Shown piece by piece: positions 7,994 to 15,173 of a stretch of 44,802 nucleotides of DNA; the first letter of the stretch is position 1; the number at the start of each line of letters is the position of its first letter. Source of the stretch: Nitrospirales bacterium. GTDB taxonomy: Bacteria > Nitrospirota > Nitrospiria > Nitrospirales > UBA8639. The stretch covers positions 1-44,802 of the forward strand of contig BQIZ01000009.1 in NCBI GenBank assembly GCA_021604365.1. Reading direction: 5' to 3'. A program made the translations under genes and the position numbers. The notes beneath the pieces are model-generated. The model saw nothing but the letters and a program-made list of their open reading frames with translations. It made no database searches and was not told the origin of the DNA.

Positions 7994-8009
7994 TGGCATG
8001 TAAGTTGCC
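7994..8009 (+). promoter_or_regulatory. Sigma-54 (-24/-12) promoter of the SulP gene
   Basis: TGGCATGTAAGTTGCC matches TGGCACRNNNNTTGCW at all but two defined positions, with GG and GC exactly ten bases apart. Expected start is about 8021, giving a leader of about 70 bases with GGAGG shortly before the ATG at 8091. The nearest complete sigma-54 activator is the NtrC-type regulator at 13164-14552, about 5 kb away. Confidence 0.7.
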
Positions 8010-8090
8010 GATGATGCTTGTGGGGTAATGGAAAAGCATATCCTAGGGATTTTTTGTTAGTCAATGAGGGACTAGGCGGAGGCAAGAGGA

Positions 8091-9890
8091 ATGGACCACG
8101 TGGCTGCGGGTATTCGTGAGTATTTTAAAGATTTTAATTTCAAAGAAAACTTCAAAGGGATTACCGGCAATGTGAGAGGGGATGTGTTGGCGGGAATCAC
8201 GGTGGCGATGGTCGTGCTGCCCATGGCCCTGGCCTTCGGTGTGGCTTCCGGGCTCGGGGCGATTGCCGGCATGTGGTCGGCAGTGGCGGCTGGTCTTATT
8301 GCGGGTCCATTAAGCGGGTCAGCATGGTCGGTAGGTGGGCCGACGGGGCCGCTGACGATCCAAATTCTTTCCATGACTCAAACCAACAAGTTGGCTGATG
8401 GGAGTCCAGATCTGGTTTTCGTTTTCACGACCGTTGCCTTAGCGGGCTTTCTTTTAATTGTGATGGGCTTGTTGAAGCTCGGGCAGTTTATCAAGTTTAC
8501 CCCCTATTCAGTCATTTCGGGATTTATGACGGGTTTGGGTGTGCTGTACATGCTGCTTCAGCTCAACCCATTTTTGGGACTTCCCGGCGTCAAAAGTATC
8601 ACGTCCGCCATTACGGAATTACCATCCAGTTTGGCCCATGCATCCCCTGTGGCAATGGGGGTCGGGGTGTTGACTTTACTTATCGTGGTGTATTGGCCAA
8701 AAATTTCTCCCGTGACCTGGTTGCCTGGTCCATTGATCGGATTATTGGCTGGTACGGTCACAACCGTCGTGTTCGGGCTGGACATCCCGAAAATAGGAGA
8801 TATCCCCACCGGCTTCCCTGAACTGTATATTCCTGATCTCACACTACTGGAAAAAGCTTTTGTCCCGGCTGCGGCTTTGGCTGGATTATGTGTATTCGAT
8901 AGTCTCCTGACCTGTCTCATCGTGGATAATATGACCGGCACTCATCACAACAGTGACCGGGAGTTGGTTGCCCAGGGATCAGCCAACCTTTTCTCAGGTT
9001 TGGTTGGAGGATTGGGTGGAGCCACGAATACCATGCCTTGTGTCGTGAATATCCAGAGCGGGGCACGAACCAGGTTGTCTTCTGTCACAATGGGACTTGT
9101 ACTGCTTTCCTTTATTCTCGGTCTGGGTTCTTTGGCTGCCTCCATCCCTCTTTCCGCTTTGGCGGGGATCCTCCTCAAAGCCGGGTATGACATTCTGGAT
9201 ATGCGGGTGCTCCCTGTCGTCAGAAGATTGCCGACGTCTGATTTGATGGTGTTTGGTCTCGTGGTCTTAATGACCGTATTTTGGAACCTGCTGTCCGCCA
9301 TGGCAATGGGACTTGCAGTGGCCTTTTTCCGTTTCGTGAAAGATCAGTCCGATCGCTATAAGGCGGATCTCAGCCAACGCGATGAGGATGTAAAACAGGA
9401 AGAAGAAGACCTCATTTTTTCCTTCGCCAGGGATTATGCCAGGAAGATCAGTCAGAATGGGGTCAATATGGGCGAGCTTAGTGGTCGTTTTGAACATATC
9501 GTTCGGGATCGGCTAATCATCGTACGTCCCCACGGTCCCTTATTTTTCGGTGCGATTGATTGGCTGAATGAGACGGTGGAACATCTTGACGGCAAAGATG
9601 TGCTCATTATTCGATGCAAATGGTTGGATGAATTGGATTTATCGGGTGCCTATGCGTTAGGAGATTTAATTGAAGCTGCCAACTGTCGCGGGGTGGCGGT
9701 GTTGACCGCTGGCATGTCCCCTCGAACCCGACAGGTTCTTGCGGATTTAAATGAGCTTCCCAGGCTGAAAGGCGATTATATTTGCACACATTTTAATGAG
9801 GCCCTGGATATCGCGATGCAGATCGTGGAAAAGAAGGCAGTTGACGCTGGGCCACCGGCCCACAAAGAACCAGTGCTGGCATTCAGTTAG
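8091..9890 (+). CDS. SulP-family anion (bicarbonate/sulfate) transporter with STAS domain
   Basis: 599 aa, normal for SulP. The N-terminal amphipathic segment is followed by the signature VLPMALAFGVASGLGAIAGM, then about 12-14 membrane helices including the GGPTGPLT and NMTGTHHNSDRELVAQG blocks. A linker rich in acidic residues (about 428-448) leads to a C-terminal STAS domain (about 470-585, with DELDLSGAYAL around the regulatory serine). SulP proteins of this type include the Na+-dependent bicarbonate transporter BicA; substrate here is inferred from context, not proven. GGAGG precedes the ATG, and a sigma-54 promoter lies upstream. An nhaB pseudogene starts 54 bases downstream, mirroring the intact SulP-NhaB pair at 35831-39330, so this was probably a two-gene operon. 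Confidence 0.9.
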   Translation: MDHVAAGIREYFKDFNFKENFKGITGNVRGDVLAGITVAMVVLPMALAFGVASGLGAIAGMWSAVAAGLIAGPLSGSAWSVGGPTGPLTIQILSMTQTNKLADGSPDLVFVFTTVALAGFLLIVMGLLKLGQFIKFTPYSVISGFMTGLGVLYMLLQLNPFLGLPGVKSITSAITELPSSLAHASPVAMGVGVLTLLIVVYWPKISPVTWLPGPLIGLLAGTVTTVVFGLDIPKIGDIPTGFPELYIPDLTLLEKAFVPAAALAGLCVFDSLLTCLIVDNMTGTHHNSDRELVAQGSANLFSGLVGGLGGATNTMPCVVNIQSGARTRLSSVTMGLVLLSFILGLGSLAASIPLSALAGILLKAGYDILDMRVLPVVRRLPTSDLMVFGLVVLMTVFWNLLSAMAMGLAVAFFRFVKDQSDRYKADLSQRDEDVKQEEEDLIFSFARDYARKISQNGVNMGELSGRFEHIVRDRLIIVRPHGPLFFGAIDWLNETVEHLDGKDVLIIRCKWLDELDLSGAYALGDLIEAANCRGVAVLTAGMSPRTRQVLADLNELPRLKGDYICTHFNEALDIAMQIVEKKAVDAGPPAHKEPVLAFS

Positions 9891-10220
9891 AAAACGGTTA
9901 TTTTACCATTCGCTCACAAACCGGGCTTGTAGAGATTTGTAAATATGACATTCCGCTTCCTTCGTGCATTTGAACCAAGTTTTCTCGACCATGCCTCGAC
10001 GTGGTATAAGAGGACGATTCCCGCTTTCCTTGTTATTAAGCCCTGTTTGTTAAATACCCTCGGCCATTTTGTTACCGGCTGGTGCCTCGTTCTGGAGCTT
10101 ATGTTTACCCTGGCAAGGGCATTAAAAAGTTATCCTCTGCAATCAGGTGGGTTGTTGCCCCTTGAAAGGGTCCTGATCGGACTGGCAAAACCAGCAATCG
10201 TCTACCACGAAGCCTTGAAC

Positions 10221-10746
10221 TTAATATTCCCCGTGGTTTTGCCACGGGGATCTGATTTCCTAACAATGGCAGGGTGATCGAAAGTACCGTTCAGAAAGCC
10301 AGTCATTGTGTCTGGCAGGTTCACTACCACATCTTCTTCCCCGTGAAATACCGCAAGGCGTTATTGGCGGACGATGTTGTGGAAATCATTGTGGGTGTAG
10401 CGCGGGGCCTTGCCGAGCGTGACGATATGGAGTTTAAGCAGCTGGGCTGTGACCGGAACCATATTCATCTATTGTGTTCCGCTCATCCGAAAATTGCCCC
10501 GGGACAAATTGTGCGAGTGTTCAAGAGTATTACAGGAGGCGAATTGTTTCGGCGGAAACCGGCATTGCAGAAAGAGTTATGGAGTGGGAAATTCTGGTCT
10601 GATGGTTATGATGTCGGGACCGTAGGTGAAAGAGGGAATTGACAGGTAGTCGAACAGTATGTGCAAAAGCAAGGGGAGCCGCGAGAAGATCTCCGACAGT
10701 TTACTTTCTTCTAATACCACGTGGTCTTGCCCCGGGGATATTTATT
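10221..10746 (+). mobile_element. IS200/IS605-family insertion sequence inside nhaB
   Basis: The left end is marked by a perfect 8-bp hairpin, CCCCGTGG (10229-10236) with GCCACGGGG (10241-10249), just inside the junction with nhaB sequence. The right end has a related, damaged palindrome, CCACGTGGTCTTGCCCCGGGG (10718-10738). Subterminal hairpins without terminal inverted repeats are typical of this family, which moves as single-stranded DNA using a Y1 HUH transposase. The body encodes one tnpA-like ORF and no tnpB. Exact ends can only be placed within a few bases by comparing with the intact nhaB copy. No flanking target duplication is expected or seen. Confidence 0.8.
10274..10714 (+). pseudogene. 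tnpA: IS200-like transposase TnpA, truncated by a premature stop
   Basis: The ORF (GTG start 10274) shows the Y1 transposase layout: HYHIFFPVKYRKAL, then the HUH metal site NHIH (His63, His65), then KFWSDGYDVGTVGERGN. A TGA at 10640-10642 follows, yet the same frame continues as [17 protein letters not shown] and ends at a TAA at 10712-10714. The tyrosine in VVEQYV (position 129, 64 residues after the second His) is where the catalytic nucleophile of this family lies, so the stop removes the active-site tyrosine. The element should be immobile unless the stop is read through or it is helped in trans. Confidence 0.82.
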
Positions 10747-11234
10747 TTCAGGTCATTCTCCTCCTGATTTTCATGGTGGCCGGGATCTACTTCATAAAAG
10801 ATTTGCTGTTGTTTGTTTTTGCGAAAGTCTTACTCGAGGTCAGATCGAAAACGAACCCAGGTCTACTATTTGAGGGAATGAGAGCATTGTTGGATGCTCT
10901 CACCGCGGCGGCAGTCATTATTGCCGTGAACGTGGGGTTTTTAAAAGTGTCTCATCGGGTTCATCGGACGGCTTTTCCCGCCATTTATTTTCGTTTGTGA
11001 TCACAGACTGTTCTAATCTGACCATGCCATTTTTTATCCGTTAGTTGGAGTCGGACAATCTGTCAACTTGTTCAGGAAATAGACTCTGAGTAGGGGAATT
11101 AACCTGAGTCGGGCAGATCTCATAATGAGATTGGACAGGCTATTGGGGTATAGTGGATTGGGTTCTGATGAGGTATGACAGGCCTGAAAGGGTAAAGCTT
11201 GAAGGGACCGCAATATGGGTTTTGAGGATTAGCA

Positions 11235-13160
11235 ATGTCTCTCAATAAATTATTTTTAAATCTTCCGATTGCCAGGAAACTCCTTTTAGTCTCGGGTGTC
11301 CCGGTTTTGGCCGTCTTAATTTTGAGCCTGGTGACCTATAGGAGTGTGCAGACTTTTTCGCTGGATGAAGACCGCCTCAATGATGTGTATCATGTGCAAA
11401 GCGCGTCATCTGAATATATGCGATTGGTTGTGGATCTGGAAACCGGATTTCGCGGTTTTATTCTGACCCAACAAACTCCGTTTTTACAGCCCTATCTGGC
11501 AGCCAGACAACGAGTCATGTTACTGGGGAATTCCTTGAGACAAATGGTGGAGCCGATTGAGGACCAACGAAAGTTAATAGAATCTGTTCAAAAAATGATC
11601 GGCCAATTAATGAACGACAAAGATCGGATTATTGAACGGGTCAAAGCGGGGCATCCGGAGGAGGCCATGAACTATGTGGAGAGCGAGAAAGGTCGTACGC
11701 TCATGCTCGCGATTCGTGAAGAGATGGCTCGGTTTGATCGGCGGGAAGTCATGCAACTGCAAAGGGCACTTGGGAGTAGCGCTGCAGACCGGGCGGCCTT
11801 GATGGGAGTGGTCGTGTGGGGAGGGTCGTTGGCGTTGATTTTATTGTTGGTCCCTCTTCATCTCATTGCGCGGTCTATTACTGGTCCTTTAACCACTTTG
11901 GCCAAGGCCGTGGAAAATGTTTCCGGTGGGACCATCCCGAGGATTCCAGTTTTCCAAAGAGACGATGAAATTGGCGAATTGACGAAAGTCATGCAGACAA
12001 TGGGCACTCAAATCCGAAATCATATCCGCCGTATAGAACAGTCGGAACAGGAACTCAGAACGCTGAACCATGATTTAACCTCTTCGGAGGCCAAATATCG
12101 AGGAATAGTGGATTATGCGCCTATCGGGATATTCACGGCAAAAAAAGTTCACCTGATTTTTAGCAACCGGCAGAATTGGATTCTAGCCGGCAGGAGTTCC
12201 GATGAGGTGTTAGATCCTGAACACATGTGGGAGGCCATTCATCCGGATGATCGAGAGGGTGTGCGCGGGACTTTTCAAGTTGCCTGTCATCAAGGTGAGC
12301 CTTTTGAACGGGTCTTTCGCTTTCTGCATCCGGATGGAACTGTTCGAAAGGTCTTATGTCGGGCAGTACCGATTCAGGACGAAGGTGGTCAGACGATGGT
12401 ATACCAAGGGTTTAATGTGGATATCACGGCTTTAGAGCATATGCGTGCAAAGCTGAACCGATCTGAACGATTGGCTACGTTGGGCCAAATGGCTGCGGGT
12501 ATTGCCCATGAGATTCGAAACCCGCTTGTGGGTATTGGGTCAACTACGACCTTGCTGATGGATGATTTTCCTGAGGGTGATTCACGGCATGATGATCTCG
12601 TGACTATTCTCAAGGAAACCCGTCGATTGGACCGCATTGTAAATCAAATTGTTGACTTTGCGCGGCCAAGAGATTTGCTTCCCGTGACCTTTCAATTGAA
12701 AGATCTGGTTCTGGAGTCATTGCAGGTGCTCAATGAACCAATAAAACATAAGAACATTCAGGTCGAATTTCATCCGTCAGCAAATTTGGACCCCATCCAG
12801 GCTGATCGTGATCAACTCAAGCAAGTGTTGCTCAATGTGATCCAAAATGCCGTTGAGGCAATGTCGGATGGTGGAAATCTTTGTCTTTCCATTGAAGAGG
12901 AAAGCATTGAACGGAAGCCTGGGCTTCGTCTTAAAGTTAAAGATAATGGAACGGGAATCAGTCCAAACGCCCTCCCTCGAATCTTTGAGCCATTTTTCAC
13001 AATTGGCAAAAATCGGGGTACCGGATTGGGATTGCCTATTTGTCGGAATATTATCGAAGCCCATGGAGGCGAAATTCATGCAGAAAGTCAGTCAGGACTC
13101 GGGACCACTATGACATGGTGGCTTCCTTGCGTTTGCCAACCCCAACTTCCAACGGTGTAA
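11235..13160 (+). CDS. CHASE3-HAMP-PAS sensor histidine kinase
   Basis: 641 aa. Order: transmembrane helix 1 (about 15-36), periplasmic CHASE3 domain (about 40-180, with LETGFRGFILT), transmembrane helix 2 (about 188-208), HAMP (about 206-260), coiled linker, PAS with PAC (about 285-408), HisKA with H-box GIAHEIRNPLVGI (phospho-acceptor His425), and HATPase_c with N box (NVIQNAVEAM), G1 (VKDNGTGISP) and G2 (GTGLGLPICRNII). All catalytic motifs are intact. The NtrB-like core and the NtrC-type regulator starting three bases after its stop make this a cognate two-component pair. The signal sensed by CHASE3 is unknown. Confidence 0.92.
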   Translation: MSLNKLFLNLPIARKLLLVSGVPVLAVLILSLVTYRSVQTFSLDEDRLNDVYHVQSASSEYMRLVVDLETGFRGFILTQQTPFLQPYLAARQRVMLLGNSLRQMVEPIEDQRKLIESVQKMIGQLMNDKDRIIERVKAGHPEEAMNYVESEKGRTLMLAIREEMARFDRREVMQLQRALGSSAADRAALMGVVVWGGSLALILLLVPLHLIARSITGPLTTLAKAVENVSGGTIPRIPVFQRDDEIGELTKVMQTMGTQIRNHIRRIEQSEQELRTLNHDLTSSEAKYRGIVDYAPIGIFTAKKVHLIFSNRQNWILAGRSSDEVLDPEHMWEAIHPDDREGVRGTFQVACHQGEPFERVFRFLHPDGTVRKVLCRAVPIQDEGGQTMVYQGFNVDITALEHMRAKLNRSERLATLGQMAAGIAHEIRNPLVGIGSTTTLLMDDFPEGDSRHDDLVTILKETRRLDRIVNQIVDFARPRDLLPVTFQLKDLVLESLQVLNEPIKHKNIQVEFHPSANLDPIQADRDQLKQVLLNVIQNAVEAMSDGGNLCLSIEEESIERKPGLRLKVKDNGTGISPNALPRIFEPFFTIGKNRGTGLGLPICRNIIEAHGGEIHAESQSGLGTTMTWWLPCVCQPQLPTV

Positions 13161-13163
13161 CCA

Positions 13164-14552
13164 ATGCGTGCCAATATTTTTATCACGGATGATGATGATG
13201 TAGTTCGCCAGGCCATCAGCCGACGGCTCGCGAAGCGACACCATCAAGTTCGGAGTTTTGCGTCGGGAGAAGCCTTATTGGAAGCCCTTGACCATGATAT
13301 CCCGGATCTGATTTTGTTGGACTTGAAAATGGCCGGATTAAGCGGGCTGGATACTCTCAAGCATATTCGTGCCAAATCTCAGCAAGCCTTGGTCATTCTC
13401 CTTACAGCCTATGGCACGGTTGAAGAGGCAGTGGAAGCCATTAAACTCGGGGCCTATGATTTTCTGATTAAAAGCGTCGATTTTTCCAGCGTGGAGCCTG
13501 TGATCGAACGAGCATTGGACTATCTGGCTCTCCGCCGCCGTATCGACTTTGAAACGCAGGATAGGCCAGGTCGATATGCCTTAAACGGTTTGATTGCCAA
13601 TAGCCCCAGTATGAAAGAATTGGTTGGACAAATTCAGGAAATGGCCAAAAATCTGAAAACGACCGTGCTCCTTTTTGGAGAAACCGGAACAGGTAAAGAA
13701 TTTGTTGCCCGAGTGCTTCACCATAATGGTCCTCGGGACAAAGGTCCGTTTGTGGGAGTGAACTGTACAGCCATTCCTCAGGAATTATTTGAAAGTGAGT
13801 TGTTTGGCTATGAACGCGGGGCTTTCACGGGGGCAAACCAGCGGAAACTTGGCCTCTGTGAGCAGGCCGAAGGCGGGACCCTCTTTTTAGATGAGATTGG
13901 AGACCTCAATCCCTCAATGCAAGCAAAATTGCTTCGAGTTTTACAGGAACGTTCGTTCAAGCGGTTGGGGGGGCAAGAAGATATTGATGTGGATTTTCGT
14001 CTGATTGCGGCCACCAATCGGGATTTGCGCAAAGATGTGATGCAAGGCAGATTTCGGGAGGACTTGTTTTTTCGGTTGAATGTGGTGTCAATGACTCTCC
14101 CACCATTACGGAACCGAACAGAGGATATTATCCCGCTGGCTTTAGCGACGTTAATTCGACAAAGCAGCGAACTTGGTAAAGAGGTCACGGCGATTGAGCC
14201 CGAGGCCCAACGGCTGTTGGAACGCTATCCGTATCCTGGAAATATTCGTGAACTCGAAAATATTATGGAGCGTGCGACTATTTTTTGTCGTGGGAAAAGC
14301 TTGACGGAAGGGGATCTGCCTCGTGAAGTTCATGAAGAGGCACGTTCCTCAGTCAATGCGGTTGCTCGAGGGGATCAGCAGGTTGTTCGCATGGAAATGA
14401 TTCTTGGGGAACAAACCCTTGCGGCCATTGAAAGTGATTTGATTGAGGAAGTCATGCGATTGTCTGATTATAATAAAAGTCTCGCTGCCAAATATCTTGG
14501 CATTACCCGCTTTGCTTTGGACCGTCGCCTCAAAAAAATCCCCGAGTCTTGA
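13164..14552 (+). CDS. NtrC-family sigma-54-dependent response regulator
   Basis: 462 aa. The receiver (1-120) carries D53 in LLDLKM and the conserved lysine. The AAA+ domain has Walker A GETGTGKE (about 171-178), canonical GAFTGA, Walker B GGTLFLDEIGDL, sensor I ATNRDL, both arginine fingers in RFREDLFFRLNV, LPPLRNR, and sensor II GNIRELE. A Fis-type helix-turn-helix (SLAAKYLGITRFALDRRLK) closes the protein. Every residue needed to activate sigma-54 RNA polymerase is present, in contrast to its degenerate paralogue at 4224-5612. It is co-transcribed with the kinase before it. The sigma-54-like promoters at 7994, 19079, 1886 and perhaps 6049 are candidate targets. Confidence 0.93.
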   Translation: MRANIFITDDDDVVRQAISRRLAKRHHQVRSFASGEALLEALDHDIPDLILLDLKMAGLSGLDTLKHIRAKSQQALVILLTAYGTVEEAVEAIKLGAYDFLIKSVDFSSVEPVIERALDYLALRRRIDFETQDRPGRYALNGLIANSPSMKELVGQIQEMAKNLKTTVLLFGETGTGKEFVARVLHHNGPRDKGPFVGVNCTAIPQELFESELFGYERGAFTGANQRKLGLCEQAEGGTLFLDEIGDLNPSMQAKLLRVLQERSFKRLGGQEDIDVDFRLIAATNRDLRKDVMQGRFREDLFFRLNVVSMTLPPLRNRTEDIIPLALATLIRQSSELGKEVTAIEPEAQRLLERYPYPGNIRELENIMERATIFCRGKSLTEGDLPREVHEEARSSVNAVARGDQQVVRMEMILGEQTLAAIESDLIEEVMRLSDYNKSLAAKYLGITRFALDRRLKKIPES

Positions 14553-14626
14553 TCTCCCCCTATTGTTACCTGAGGTAGACCTTCTATGAAGATGGTCGAG
14601 TGTTTGTCTCCCAAGAACGGGTAGTC

Positions 14627-14648
14627 GTCCCGAAGTGTCCCTTCGGAC
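14627..14648. other. Hairpin between convergent genes
   Basis: GTCCCGAAG, a five-base loop, then CTTCGGAC form an 8-bp stem with one bulged C. It lies between the end of the response regulator and the end of the 37-aa peptide gene. No T-run follows on either strand, so it is only a possible terminator. Confidence 0.28.
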
Positions 14649-14667
14649 AATTGGATACCATCTGTGT

Positions 14668-14781
14668 TCACAGAGAGAAGGGGCCGGTCCCCAGGAATTT
14701 TTTTCGATTTTTTAGAAGAACAACGATGCCAATGATTCCAATCAACAGAGCCAAAATTCCAAGTGTTTCCATTCCTCCCAT
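14668..14781 (-). CDS. Small single-helix membrane protein (37 aa)
   Basis: ATG 14781 is preceded by GGAG at a suitable spacing. The 37-aa product is MGGMET, one strongly hydrophobic helix (LGILALLIGIIGIVVLL), then a basic patch (KNRKK) and a short tail (FLGTGPFSL). An upstream in-frame start at 14871 would add 30 polar residues ahead of the helix and is less likely. A membrane helix followed by a positive stop-transfer patch suggests a type I or N-out orientation. Unknown family. Confidence 0.5.
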   Translation of the reverse strand: MGGMETLGILALLIGIIGIVVLLKNRKKFLGTGPFSL

Positions 14782-15173
14782 CTTGCTATTCTCCTTCTCC
14801 GATTCCGTTGTTTCTCTGTTTTTTGCTCGGTATCTGTGTCTTGTACGGGCAAAGAACTGTGTCTCGACCAATTCCTGACTAAGTCGTTCATATCCTTCCT
14901 GTTTTTATGGAAATCGTCAAGGTGTCTTTTTGAAAAGGAATGCTGGATGCCATCAGTGTTGGAATCTGGTAGTCAGGTTTATTGCTAAGGAACATGCGTC
15001 ACAGTGATTATGATGATGAGCGCGCAAGGCGGTTGAAAAAACTTTGAAGACCAAGCCTATGCTTGCTCGTGGTCCACATGCTGTTTGTTGGTCTGAAGTC
15101 TTGAGTTTGAGTAGCGTTGTGGCCCAAGCAAACCGCTGATAGAATTGTGTGTTCATGAAAACCGTAATCACTC
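14782..15173. other. Intergenic region upstream of priA and the 37-aa gene
   Basis: Divergent spacer of about 390 bases. A minus-strand frame (14953-15171) is open but lacks motif and ribosome site. No clear promoter or repeat was seen. Confidence 0.4.

Larger units (their letters stand above)
9945..11000 (+). pseudogene. nhaB: nhaB Na+/H+ antiporter pseudogene split by an IS200-like element
   Basis: The first part (9945-10220) matches residues about 25-111 of the intact NhaB-like protein at 35831-37474: compare [16 protein letters not shown] with [16 protein letters not shown] and VYHEALN with VYHEALN. At that point about 525 bases of IS200/IS605-like sequence intervene. The antiporter frame resumes at about 10747 with [19 protein letters not shown], identical to the next residues of the intact copy but for one position, and continues to [15 protein letters not shown] and a stop at 11000. 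The remaining two-thirds of the protein is absent. So it suffered both an insertion and a 3' deletion. Confidence 0.9.
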
